Assembly (NCBI GenBank): GCA_964554765.1 | Contig: CAZKPS010000001.1 | Location: 62,001 to 126,000, forward strand | Direction: 5' to 3' | Source of the DNA: JAQBQZ01 sp964554765 | GTDB lineage: Bacteria > Patescibacteriota > Minisyncoccia > Phycocordibacterales > CAIRYW01 | DNA: 64,000 bases | In this document: piece after piece, positions 43,206 through 51,594 of the stretch | Numbering within the stretch: position 1 is the first letter of the stretch | Layout of the letters: each line of letters begins with the position of its first letter | Made by a program: the position numbers and the translations under genes | The notes under the pieces: model-generated | Databases searched by the model: none | Seen by the model: only the letters and a program-made list of their open reading frames with translations | Told to the model about the DNA's origin: nothing

Positions 43206-44747
43206 ATGAACAAAAGATTTGTACTTATTAACCCAGAAGCGATGGTTCTAGAAAACACGGGTGACGACCAAACCCAATATCGAGTATGGCCGCATAATGG
43301 TCTGCTCTATGTAGGAACAGCTGCCGAAAAAGCCGGCTACTCTGTTGCCCTATGGGACGAACTTGTTCAAGGCAAGGTCTCGCTCGAAAACATCGTCGAA
43401 CCTGGTGACATTGTCGGGTTTAGTCTTGTTATTACTGGTATTGAACGCGGAGTGTTGCTTGCCAAGGAAGCCAAGAAACTAGGAGCCAGGTATTGTATAG
43501 CCGGCAACGACTCTGCAATATTTAGATCTTCAAAAATTCTGGCTTTGGCTGGCAAGCCGATAGATGCCGTGTTCACGGGTGACAGTTTGAGAGCAATCAC
43601 GTCATTTTTCAGTCAGATAGATTCAGTACCGATGAGTGATTTAAAAATCAGTGGAGTAGAAACGAATCCCAACCATACCAGCCGTTCAAATGTTCTGGAA
43701 TCCCTCAAGTTAGAAGCCGATTCAAGAAGGGGTGGACAAAGAGATGATGGTGACGTATTCATCGTGCCTAATCTGAATCTTTTTGATCAGGCCTATTGGA
43801 ATACCGTGTGGAGGAACTACAACGAGAACTTTGGACACAAACACCCAAAAGGTAAACCTGTCCGAAACACTCTTGCACTCTTTTCACACGGTTGCACCCG
43901 TCCAAGAGGTACGGAAGTGTGCAGCTACTGTACAATCGCGGAGGTCGCTAACATTCGTTTTCCAAGTGATGCACATGTCACAGAATTGGCAGAGACATAT
44001 GCTCGTTTTGGCATTAATACTGTCTTTAACGCTGCAGACTCTTCATTTGAGATGATTCCCGTCATCAACACACTGAAGAAGCATAATATAAAGTGGGACG
44101 CGCTCACGATCTACGCTCGGTCCAGAGGTATCGCAATGGAGGGTAACCAGAAACTAATGGAAAAATGGTTGTCAGTGACAAGGGATAGATTACTTCTTAA
44201 TGTGGGCATGGATTCTGGGGATGATGATATTTTGAAGAAAGGAATTACTAAATCATCAGCAGGTAAAAACGATTCGAGGGTGGAGGAGAATAAGGAGGCA
44301 ACAAGGAGGATAAAACAATTCGGTGCGCACTTACACTGTTCACTTATCTTTGGTAGTCCAGGGGAGACCTTGGCTTCGTGCCGTAGGTCGATGGAGTATC
44401 TTGAGTGGATGATTGATGTGTTGGGAGACCAACTCGATCAAGCTGAAGCAGATAGATACTGGCTTAACTTCGGATCTCCTGCAAGTCGAGTGTTCTTTGA
44501 TTATGATTATGCAGTCTTGCTTGCCTCATATGCGGGTAAGACAATTAATCGCGATGAATGGCACAGACATTTTGTGTTACATGCTGATGAACTTGTGGTT
44601 CCACCAGAAGTTCAAAAGTCTTGGTATAGATTTTTCACCCGAATCGATATAGAAACGGCTGACGAATTCAATGCCATGGTAGCACATAGAATGCTCAGGC
44701 ATACAGGGAGCATACGCAGTCGCGCGTTTATGCCCCTTGCGACGTAG
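43206..44747 (+). CDS. B12-binding/radical-SAM-like protein with unusual cysteine spacing
   Basis: 513 residues from ATG 43206 (MNKRFVLINPEAM). Residues about 1-135 resemble a cobalamin-binding-like domain (NGLLYVGTAAEKAGYSVALWDE). The radical-SAM part begins near 225: SHGC...VCSYCTIAE has Cys spacing CX8CX2C, not the usual CX3CX2C. Later motifs fit the barrel (VNTLKKHNIKWDAL, HCSLIFGSPGET). It may modify a small molecule or a nucleic acid; the substrate is unknown. Base use is less AT-rich. It is monocistronic, divergent from regulator 5. Confidence 0.7.
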   Translation: MNKRFVLINPEAMVLENTGDDQTQYRVWPHNGLLYVGTAAEKAGYSVALWDELVQGKVSLENIVEPGDIVGFSLVITGIERGVLLAKEAKKLGARYCIAGNDSAIFRSSKILALAGKPIDAVFTGDSLRAITSFFSQIDSVPMSDLKISGVETNPNHTSRSNVLESLKLEADSRRGGQRDDGDVFIVPNLNLFDQAYWNTVWRNYNENFGHKHPKGKPVRNTLALFSHGCTRPRGTEVCSYCTIAEVANIRFPSDAHVTELAETYARFGINTVFNAADSSFEMIPVINTLKKHNIKWDALTIYARSRGIAMEGNQKLMEKWLSVTRDRLLLNVGMDSGDDDILKKGITKSSAGKNDSRVEENKEATRRIKQFGAHLHCSLIFGSPGETLASCRRSMEYLEWMIDVLGDQLDQAEADRYWLNFGSPASRVFFDYDYAVLLASYAGKTINRDEWHRHFVLHADELVVPPEVQKSWYRFFTRIDIETADEFNAMVAHRMLRHTGSIRSRAFMPLAT

Positions 44748-44763
44748 ATCTTCAATAATCAAC

Positions 44764-44795
44764 AGCTGGTTTCGCTTTGCGAAACCAGCTTTTTA
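44764..44795 (+). terminator. Terminator of the radical-SAM-like gene
   Basis: AGCTGGTTTCG / CGAAACCAGCT stem, loop CTTTG, followed by TTTTAATT. Confidence 0.85.
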
Positions 44796-44847
44796 ATTGG
44801 AAAACAAAGCCAAATCGTGATATTGTATCGGTACCCCAACAGTTATC

Positions 44848-44890
44848 GACCCCAGAGCTAAATTTGATTACAAATTTGCTACGGGGCAAG
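44848..44890 (-). repeat. Dispersed hairpin repeat, copy 1
   Basis: About 43-bp element with outer ACCCC / GGGG and inner AAATTTG-ATTA-CAAATTT pairing. The reverse complement matches 60686-60728 almost base for base. It lies between the 44764 terminator and clpP. Confidence 0.75.
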
Positions 44891-44919
44891 AAAAACTTAT
44901 CAACTAATTTTTCAAACTT

Positions 44920-45495
44920 ATGTCTTATCTTATACCGACCGTCATTGAGAAAACCAACCTCGGTGAGCGAGCTTACGATATCTACTCACGACTCCTCAAA
45001 GAAAATATTATTTTCCTTGGGGGACCTATCGATGATGCTGTGGCCAACACTATTATTGCTCAGCTTCTCTTTCTTCAATCAGAAGACCCAAAAAAAGATA
45101 TCACTCTCTATGTGAATTCACCTGGGGGACACGTGACTGCAGGTCTCGCAATTATTGATACAATGAACAATATCAAAAATGATGTCTCAACTGTCTGTGT
45201 AGGACTCGCGGCATCTATGGGTGCGGTAATACTTGCATCAGGGGCAAAAGGCAAGAGATACGCACTCCCAAACAGTGAAATAATGATCCACCAACCACAC
45301 GGAGGAGCAGAAGGACAGGCATCAGATATTGAAATCAGTGCAAAGCGGATCATTAAGAATAGAGATATACTGAACAAAATCCTTGCAAAGACTACAGGAC
45401 AACCACTATCAAAGATCGAAAAAGATGTAGACCGAGATTTCTTCCTGGGGTCAGATGAGGCTAAGAAATATGGAATTATAGACAAAGTCTTATAA
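44920..45495 (+). CDS. clpP: ATP-dependent Clp protease proteolytic subunit
   Basis: 191 residues. Catalytic Ser in GLAASMGA (about 98), His in IMIHQPHGG (about 123), Asp in DVDRDFF (about 172). NSPGG is present. Mature-type N-terminus (MSYLIPTVIEKT) without a long propeptide. It degrades proteins with ClpX or ClpC. Confidence 0.97.
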   Translation: MSYLIPTVIEKTNLGERAYDIYSRLLKENIIFLGGPIDDAVANTIIAQLLFLQSEDPKKDITLYVNSPGGHVTAGLAIIDTMNNIKNDVSTVCVGLAASMGAVILASGAKGKRYALPNSEIMIHQPHGGAEGQASDIEISAKRIIKNRDILNKILAKTTGQPLSKIEKDVDRDFFLGSDEAKKYGIIDKVL

Positions 45496-45549
45496 AATCC
45501 TAGATTTTATAAGAAAGTAAACAAGAACCAAGTATTCAAGTAAACAAAC

Positions 45550-45583
45550 AAATGCAGCGCGCCCTACGGGCGCGCTGCATTTG
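45550..45583. terminator. Terminator after clpP
   Basis: AAATGCAGCGCGCCC / GGGCGCGCTGCATTT stem with loop TAC; bidirectional. Confidence 0.85.
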
Positions 45584-45635
45584 TTTAGTTCACCCCTCAT
45601 TCTTCATCCCTCACAACTTTCATTCAACGAAAGCA

Positions 45636-45664
45636 CCCCGCCAGACTTGCGTCAGGGCGGGGGG
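45636..45664 (-). terminator. Terminator of the small membrane protein gene
   Basis: CCCCGCC / GGCGGGG pairing with inner CTGAC / GTCTG, followed on the minus strand by TGCTTTC. The T-run is weak. Confidence 0.5.
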
Positions 45665-45678
45665 GGTACTGGTTGATG

Positions 45679-45891
45679 TTATTTCCGCATTTTTTGGCCG
45701 ACCTTACCAATGGCGTAGTCGAGAATAAAGGCGAATGATGCAGTGAAACCAATCTGCCAGCGTGCGAGCACCGGAAGACTCCAGTTGTTATGGGAATAGA
45801 TACCCATAATGATTGCGATCGCCAAGAGGACAACCGCCAGTTCAATGTACAAACAGACTTGTTTAGGGTCTGTGCGACGAATATTTCTCAT
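45679..45891 (-). CDS. Small two-span membrane protein
   Basis: 70 residues with hydrophobic segments at about 13-31 and 46-60 and basic ends. No family is recognised. GC-richer than its surroundings. Single gene with its own terminator. Confidence 0.55.
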   Translation of the reverse strand: MRNIRRTDPKQVCLYIELAVVLLAIAIIMGIYSHNNWSLPVLARWQIGFTASFAFILDYAIGKVGQKMRK

Positions 45892-45994
45892 AGCAAATTT
45901 ATAATAACATATTTTATGAAGTAGGTCAACTAAACCTTGACATTTACAAAAACTCCCATTAGAGGTATATTGTATACATTAACATTTAATAAAA

Positions 45995-46090
45995 ATGTTC
46001 GTTTCCGATACTGGATTCACTTATATTTTTCCCGGAGATTCTGACAATATGCAACTTCAAAAATTCGTAATTAAATTCTTAAGAGAATAA
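45995..46090 (+). CDS. Candidate 31-residue small protein or leader ORF before rny
   Basis: Open frame from ATG 45995 to TAA 46090, product starting MFVSDTGFTYIFPGDSDN and ending FVIKFLRE. It ends 30 bp before rny, on the same strand and downstream of TATATTG/TATACA sequences that could be a -10. It could be a real small protein or a translated leader coupling translation to rny expression. Confidence 0.35.
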   Translation: MFVSDTGFTYIFPGDSDNMQLQKFVIKFLRE

Positions 46091-46120
46091 ACAGTTTCGA
46101 AAGCGGACTAAATCGCTTTT

Positions 46121-47650
46121 ATGTCATTAAAATTAGTATTTCTACTCCTGGCAGTCGCAGGGGTGGCAGGAATAGCACTCGGATATGTGCTCCGAATGCT
46201 TATTGCGTTAAGCAAAAAAGGCACAGCAGAACATTATATAAAGGAGGTTACACTCAAGGCTACTGAAGAGGCAAAGAAGATTACACTCAAAGCCGAAGAA
46301 GAAGCTGCAGAGGTACTCAAAGGTGTTCGAGAAGAATTGAAAGAAAAAGAAGACAAGATCAAGAAAACAGAAGATCGACTTATTTCAAAGGAAGATCTTC
46401 TCGACAAACGACAAACAGATATCGACAAAGAGGTCGAGGCAATGAAACAAAGAATCCAAGAACTCCGAGAGAAAAAGGAGAGGATTGATGCGATGGAGGC
46501 ACAAAAACTTGAAGAGCTCCAAAAAGTAGCTCGACTCACAGAAGAAGAAGCAAGACAAAGACTTATTGCAACAGTAGAGCAGAATGCAGAAGAGGATTTG
46601 ATTGTTCGGATGAAGAAACTTGAGACAAGTGCAAACGAGACTTTGGAGCGAAAAGCAAAGGAGATTCTCACCATGTCTATCCAAAGACTTGCTAACTCTG
46701 TAAGTCCAGATATATTCATCACGTCTGTGCCAATTCAATCAGATGAACTCAAAGGAAAAATAATCGGTAAAGAAGGACGAAACATCAAAGCATTCGAACG
46801 AGAAACAGGAGTAGAAGTCATCATTGATGATACTCCAGGTGCTATCACCATCTCATGTTTTGATCCTGTGCGACGTGCTGTAGCAAAACTCGCACTTGAG
46901 AGTCTCCTCCTTGATGGACGTATTCAACCTGCAAAAATCGAAAAGGAAGTCGAAAAAGCAAAAGCAGACATCAACAAAATAATTAAGGAGAAAGGTGAGC
47001 AAGCAGCACTCGAATGTGGAGTGTTCAATCTTGATCCACGAATCCTCGCAATCCTTGGACGACTTTATTTCCGAACAAGCTATGGACAAAATGTTCTCCA
47101 ACACTCTATCGAGATGACGCACATCGCAGGGATGATTGCACAGGAACTCGGTGCAGATGTGGCTGTTGCAAAAGCAGGCGCACTCACTCACGATATTGGT
47201 AAAGCATTGGATCATGAAGTACAAGGTACTCACGTTGAAATCGGACGAAGAATTCTTCAGAAGTTTGGTGCGAATGAAGCAATCGTTAAAGCAATGGAAG
47301 CCCACCATGAAGAATATCCATACGAAACTCTCGAATCACGAATCGTTCAAGCCGCTGACTCAATTTCAGGCTCACGACCTGGAGCACGACGAGACAGTGT
47401 CGAAAACTATATCAAGCGACTTGCAGATCTCGAAGCAATTGCAAATGGATTTAGTGGAGTAGACAAGTGTTATGCTCTCCAGGCTGGACGAGAAATCCGA
47501 GTATTTGTAAGACCAAACGAGATAAATGACCTTGAGGCAACAAATATGGCTCGAGACATCGCAGTCAAAATAGAAAGTGAGCTCAAATATCCAGGAGAAA
47601 TTAAGGTAACAGTTATAAGAGAGAATAAAATAGTGGAAATAGCGAGGTAA
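46121..47650 (+). CDS. rny: Ribonuclease Y
   Basis: 509 residues. N-terminal membrane helix (about 4-25), long coiled coil (about 35-200), KH domain (about 205-270; IIGKEGRNIKAFERETGVE) and HD domain (about 325-420; THDIGKALDHE). It is an endoribonuclease that starts mRNA decay at the membrane. It ends in a terminator with long flanking arms. Confidence 0.97.
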   Translation: MSLKLVFLLLAVAGVAGIALGYVLRMLIALSKKGTAEHYIKEVTLKATEEAKKITLKAEEEAAEVLKGVREELKEKEDKIKKTEDRLISKEDLLDKRQTDIDKEVEAMKQRIQELREKKERIDAMEAQKLEELQKVARLTEEEARQRLIATVEQNAEEDLIVRMKKLETSANETLERKAKEILTMSIQRLANSVSPDIFITSVPIQSDELKGKIIGKEGRNIKAFERETGVEVIIDDTPGAITISCFDPVRRAVAKLALESLLLDGRIQPAKIEKEVEKAKADINKIIKEKGEQAALECGVFNLDPRILAILGRLYFRTSYGQNVLQHSIEMTHIAGMIAQELGADVAVAKAGALTHDIGKALDHEVQGTHVEIGRRILQKFGANEAIVKAMEAHHEEYPYETLESRIVQAADSISGSRPGARRDSVENYIKRLADLEAIANGFSGVDKCYALQAGREIRVFVRPNEINDLEATNMARDIAVKIESELKYPGEIKVTVIRENKIVEIAR

Positions 47651-47679
47651 ATCAAAGATTTTAAATCAAAAATCAAAAA

Positions 47680-47710
47680 TAAAACCGCAACCCTTGGGTG
47701 CGGTTTTATT
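47680..47710. terminator. Terminator after rny
   Basis: AAAACCGC-A-ACCC / GGGT-GCGGTTTT hairpin. The flanks form inverted low-complexity arms (ATCAAAAATC-type words, 47650-47765). Confidence 0.85.
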
Positions 47711-47931
47711 TTATTTAATTCAAGCACTTTATTTTTGATCTTTGATTCTTAATTTTTGATTCAAGAACTCCAAACATCCAACGGGAAATAATAATTTTAC
47801 GAAGCTTAAGTCTAAAACTAAACTATATAAACATTGATTTGTAAATATATTGCTATCAAAAACTATTGGTATATAATGATTATCGAAAGAGATAGGTCGT
47901 GATTACTTAATAAAATAATTTTTTAGATAAA

Positions 47932-48204
47932 ATGAACAAGCAAGGAATCGTAGATGCAGTTCACGCACTGCTTCAAGGAACAAAGGTTCAGGCTGAATCT
48001 GTAGTAGATACAGTTATTGAATCAATCGTAAAATCTTTGAAGAAAGGTAACGAAGTTTCAATTGCAGGACTAGGAATCTTTTCTGTGAAGACTCGAGCAG
48101 CTCGAATGGCGAGAAACCCTCGAACAGGAGAGACTGTAAAAGTTGCAGCAACAAAAGTTCCAAAGTTCAGAGCAGCAAAAGCTTTGAAAGATGCAGTTAA
48201 GTAA
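47932..48204 (+). CDS. hup: HU-type DNA-binding protein
   Basis: 90 residues. NKQGIVDAVHALL at the N-terminus; GLGIFSVKTRAARMARNPRTGE (about 46-67) is the HU/IHF DNA-binding arm signature, and VPKFRAAKALKDAVK closes the fold. It bends and compacts DNA. Confidence 0.97.
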   Translation: MNKQGIVDAVHALLQGTKVQAESVVDTVIESIVKSLKKGNEVSIAGLGIFSVKTRAARMARNPRTGETVKVAATKVPKFRAAKALKDAVK

Positions 48205-48225
48205 TTAACTACTCACACTTATACA

Positions 48226-48254
48226 AAAAGCCTCCCTTTCGGGAGGCTTTTTGT
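48226..48254 (+). terminator. Terminator after HU gene
   Basis: AAAAAGCCTCCC / GGGAGGCTTTTT stem. Confidence 0.9.
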
Positions 48255-48296
48255 TTTTTGAATATTGTAATTCTTAAAATTCCTTATTTAAGAAAA

Positions 48297-48464
48297 TTAA
48301 TCTCTCGCTTCCTTTATCGCTTGTATGAGTGCATCACGATCATAACCGCCAACAACAGGATATTCTTCAAGCACTTTGGGCTCTTCGTTTAATATATCAG
48401 CGATTTCGCTTGATTGATTAATTCCTTCTTCGTTTGAGTCTAGAAAATTATTTTCTCCGTTCAT
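48297..48464 (-). CDS. Candidate 55-residue acidic protein
   Basis: Open frame from ATG 48464 to TAA 48297 (MNGENNFLDSNEEGINQSS...ALIQAIKEARD). Acidic N-terminal half, then a short predicted helix. No family is recognised and there is no clear ribosome-binding site. Convergent with the HU gene. Codon use is like the neighbours, which supports coding. Confidence 0.45.
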   Translation of the reverse strand: MNGENNFLDSNEEGINQSSEIADILNEEPKVLEEYPVVGGYDRDALIQAIKEARD

Positions 48465-48586
48465 ATGATGTTGGGTTGAGAGATTACAAAACTCTCAAGA
48501 TTGAATTTAATTGTTTAACGTAAACTCATTACGATGCAATACGGAGAATGATAGATAAACAGATGATTGATGACAGAATTTCTGAT

Positions 48587-48701
48587 GGGATAAGTGAATC
48601 GGTCACAAATAATTTATTCACCTTCGTTCATAAATTTTTGCGACCCCGGCTCGCTTGTTTCCAAAGCTTTGGAAACACAGCTCCGCCCTTCGATTCCCTT
48701 A
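48587..48701. repeat. Foldback element G2 near tRNA-Gly(TCC)
   Basis: Starts with GGGATAAGTGAATCGG and ends with TTCGATTCCCTTA, both copies (one inverted) of the tRNA-Gly T-arm/acceptor region. Inside: GGTCACAA, CCCCGGCTCG, the perfect 20-bp palindrome 48656-48675 (GTTTCC...GGAAAC) and CTCCGCCCTTCGATTC. Element G1 at 58372-58482 shares these blocks in the same order. Confidence 0.6.
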
Positions 48702-48726
48702 CGTGAGTCGAACTATCGACTCACTG

Positions 48727-48765
48727 TCCCGCACATTATCGTCGCAGGCTCCTCAATGTGCGGGA
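48727..48765. repeat. Trailer hairpin of tRNA-Gly(TCC)
   Basis: TCCCGCACATT / AATGTGCGGGA arms. The right arm is the tRNA's own 3' acceptor strand, so trailer and acceptor stem compete for the same bases. A further hairpin (GTGAGTCGA / TCGACTCAC) is adjacent at about 48703-48725. Confidence 0.65.
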
Positions 48766-48829
48766 TAAGGGAATCGAACCCTTGTCTACTGCTTGGAAGG
48801 CAGTCATTCTACCACTAAACCAATCCCGC
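48759..48829 (-). tRNA. tRNA-Gly (anticodon TCC)
   Basis: Minus-strand cloverleaf: acceptor GCGGGAT / ATCCCGC, D-arm with GTTTAGTGGTAGA, anticodon stem ACTGC / GCAGT with loop CTTCCAA, T-arm AAGGG-TTCGATT-CCCTT, discriminator A. CCA is not encoded. Confidence 0.95.
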
Positions 48830-49041
48830 GTTATATACTGACCACTATAGCAGATTTTACAGCTCAATTCAACTTGATAATAATTCACCTTTCAGATTCT
48901 CTGAAAGAATGAATTTGAGCTATAATAGTATTCAACATAGTCCGCAACAAAAGCGAGTCACCCATAAATTTATTGAACTATCATCATGGACAAAATATCC
49001 ATAACATCATTATCAACAGTCACTAATCTTTTCTAGTAGAG

Positions 49042-50289
49042 ATGACGTCACCATTGATAAAATCTCTTGCACATCTAATCGTTGCGATTATGACATTCCT
49101 CGGATGGAATGTTTCGGAATACGAGTATTTACTTCCTTCGCCAATACAGTTAGCAATAGATTCAACTATAGATGAGGAACACCTCGACAAGACTTCAACA
49201 TCGACTCCAACACAAAAAAATTCAGATGATGAATTTTATAAATTCATACCTGTCGAAAAACCAAAAGGAATTGAGCCGAAAAAAGTCTCAATCAAAAAAC
49301 AGCAGGACAAACTGACCCCAGAAAAGACACCAGAGCAAACTAAGACGCGACCTACTTACTACCCTGCTCCTACAACAAAAGTCACCCAAATAAAAAATGA
49401 AATTAAAAATATTATAAACGAAATAGTTCCGCCCGAAACACCTGCACAAGCGACAGCAAAAAGAGAGATTCTCAGCACTGAAGAAAAAATAAAGAAGGCG
49501 GTAGTAAATATTTTCTGTAGTCGAACAGTAGGAAATAAAATTCAGAAGATTACAGGTAGCGGAGTCATCATCGACGAGAAGGGAGTTATCATCACAAATG
49601 CTCATGTAGCAGAATACTTTCTGCTAGCAGAAAGTAACAACAATACCGATTGTTCCATCAGGACTGGATCACCCGCTATCACTTCTTATAAGGCGAAACT
49701 CGTCTACCTACCGACAGCATGGGTGAACGCAAACAAAAATAATCTGTCTCTTGCTACACTTACAGGAACAGGGCAAGATGATTATGCTATTCTAGTCATC
49801 ACGGGACGAGCTCGGACTGACGCTCCGAATATTCCTCTAGAGTTTCTTGAAACTACAGATGATTATCCGAGTCAAAACCAAAGTGTATTTGTTGCAGGAT
49901 ATCCTGCGGGATTTAGTGAAGTCAGACTCCTCGACAGTGCTCTCTACGAACTTACAAAACCGACAACCATCACACGACTCTCAAGCTTTAATGGGTCTTC
50001 TGCAGATGTGGTAAACACGGGACCAACATCGGTTGCTGAACACGGCTCATCAGGTGGTGGAGTCATTGATACCAACGGAAATCTAATTGCACTTATCGCC
50101 GCAACAACTATCGATAGCAAGACTGGCTTGAAAAATATTCAGGCGATCACACTCCCCTACATCAAACAAAGTATAAGAAGTTATTCAGGCAAAAGTCTTG
50201 ACTCACTCATATCAAATGCAAAAAGCGAAGCAGATAATTTTGAAAAAACATCTCTACCAATTCTGGTAAATACGTTGTTGGGAAACTAA
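49042..50289 (+). CDS. Trypsin-like serine protease, membrane-anchored
   Basis: 415 residues. An N-terminal hydrophobic segment (about 5-22, signal anchor) and a Pro/Lys/Thr-rich linker (about 45-140), then a chymotrypsin-fold protease: His in TNAHVAEYF, Asp in QDDYAILVI and Ser in EHGSSGGGV. No PDZ domain, unlike DegP. It probably acts at the cell surface. TATAAT at 48921-48926 is the likely -10, and a hairpin AGGA.../TCCAT near 48985-49003 lies in the leader. Confidence 0.88.
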   Translation: MTSPLIKSLAHLIVAIMTFLGWNVSEYEYLLPSPIQLAIDSTIDEEHLDKTSTSTPTQKNSDDEFYKFIPVEKPKGIEPKKVSIKKQQDKLTPEKTPEQTKTRPTYYPAPTTKVTQIKNEIKNIINEIVPPETPAQATAKREILSTEEKIKKAVVNIFCSRTVGNKIQKITGSGVIIDEKGVIITNAHVAEYFLLAESNNNTDCSIRTGSPAITSYKAKLVYLPTAWVNANKNNLSLATLTGTGQDDYAILVITGRARTDAPNIPLEFLETTDDYPSQNQSVFVAGYPAGFSEVRLLDSALYELTKPTTITRLSSFNGSSADVVNTGPTSVAEHGSSGGGVIDTNGNLIALIAATTIDSKTGLKNIQAITLPYIKQSIRSYSGKSLDSLISNAKSEADNFEKTSLPILVNTLLGN

Positions 50290-50341
50290 GGAACAGCTTA
50301 GGAGAAAATGCAGCTTAGAAGCTTGTGAGCTTTTAATTCAG

Positions 50342-50372
50342 AATACCGAACCTTTAGGTTTGGTATTTTGTT
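50342..50372 (+). terminator. Terminator of the protease gene
   Basis: AATACC-AACC / GGTT-GGTATT hairpin followed by TTGTTTTG. A second hairpin, CCCCTCCTTT / AAGGGGGGGG, lies at about 50380-50408, and a palindrome CCTGCCTGCCGGCAGGCAGG at about 50451-50470. Confidence 0.65.
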
Positions 50373-50520
50373 TTGTATCCCCCCTCCTTTAAGATAAGGG
50401 GGGGGGCTGGGGTGAATATGATTTCACTTGGATACTTGTCACTTGAAACCCTGCCTGCCGGCAGGCAGGTTGATTACTTCCAAATTCAATAAACCAAATC
50501 TAATTCTTTTCTGTTTTGGT

Positions 50521-50826
50521 TTACTGAATTTGGCGTTTCACAATTTTTATCGCCACATCAAAGTCATCATCTGGTGCCATCTTGTTTCGTTTCTCATAAC
50601 TACATTTCACACACTTATGCGTGAGAATATAAGTGTTATTCAGAGATTCTATTTTGATTAACTTCATTAACCCACCACAGTTTGCTCCCCTATCTCCAGG
50701 AAATACATCAACATGTTTTGAATACAGACACTTCGGACAATGGTTTGTGAAACCGTTCCCAATAACTTCTACACCACAATGCTCGCAAATAAAATTTTCT
50801 TTTTTCTTTTGAAATTTTTGAGACAT
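50521..50826 (-). CDS. RNHCP-domain zinc-binding protein
   Basis: 101 residues. Cys pairs FICEHCG (about 12-18), NHCPKCLYSKHVD (about 28-40) and HKCVKCSYEKRNK (about 69-81), with PGDR between, match the RNHCP domain pattern (RNHCPxCLxSxHVD...PGDR...C...NR). The function of the family is not known. It is last of a three-gene operon, 3 bp after the hydrolase gene. Confidence 0.85.
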   Translation of the reverse strand: MSQKFQKKKENFICEHCGVEVIGNGFTNHCPKCLYSKHVDVFPGDRGANCGGLMKLIKIESLNNTYILTHKCVKCSYEKRNKMAPDDDFDVAIKIVKRQIQ

Positions 50827-50829
50827 ATA

Positions 50830-51594
50830 TTATTTTATCCAATTCGTTACAATTGACCTAAATTCTTCTTGTTTTTTTTCATCACCACTTAAACTATGTT
50901 CTGCTTCTGGCATGCAAATATATCCCACTCTATCTTTATTGGTTGCAGCATTAATAAAACTTTGAACAGTCTCATGTGGAATAATCTTATCTTTACCCGA
51001 TTCAACAACAAGAAGTTTCCCTTCATATTTATGCAAAGCTCGGAGTGACTTTGTCTCATCTGAATTATGTAATTTCCTCCTCCATTCCATAATTTCGGGA
51101 TCTTCTGAGCCTCTCACTCCAGATATCTCGAAATCATCATCTCTGTAATCAGCAGGTGCTCGAAGTAAAAGTTTTTTGATTCTTCTTTCCTCCGTTAAAA
51201 TTGTCCCGAGATATGCTCCGAAACTAGATCCAACAACATTGATATTTTCTGGATTCACCTCACTTCTTGTCGAAAGAAAATCATAGGCCGCTCTCACATC
51301 ACTTAAGAATTCCTTTTTTGAAAATCTATTAGGATCTCCCCCTTCGATTCCATGATCCCTCAAATTAAAAGTAAGAGATGCCACCTTTTGTTTTGCAAGA
51401 TCTTTTGCAATGTCAAATGATCCATCTTGTTTACTTCCCCAGCCATGAACAAATAAAACTCCAGGAATTTTATCCTCAACATTGTGTGGCAAAAATATTT
51501 GTCCGTGAAGTTCTACCTCTCCATTTTTGATGACAACAGATTCTTCATTTATTTCAGTCATCATTTCATTTCTGTTTGAATATTGATCTTTCAT
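50830..51594 (-). CDS. Alpha/beta hydrolase
   Basis: 254 residues. GVLFVHGWGSKQDG, the nucleophile elbow GSSFGAYLG (about 121-129), Asp in GKDKIIPHE and His in EAEHSLSG complete a Ser-Asp-His triad. It may be a peptidase, esterase or thioesterase. Its start overlaps the ATP-grasp stop (ATGA), so translation is coupled. Confidence 0.88.
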   Translation of the reverse strand: MKDQYSNRNEMMTEINEESVVIKNGEVELHGQIFLPHNVEDKIPGVLFVHGWGSKQDGSFDIAKDLAKQKVASLTFNLRDHGIEGGDPNRFSKKEFLSDVRAAYDFLSTRSEVNPENINVVGSSFGAYLGTILTEERRIKKLLLRAPADYRDDDFEISGVRGSEDPEIMEWRRKLHNSDETKSLRALHKYEGKLLVVESGKDKIIPHETVQSFINAATNKDRVGYICMPEAEHSLSGDEKKQEEFRSIVTNWIK

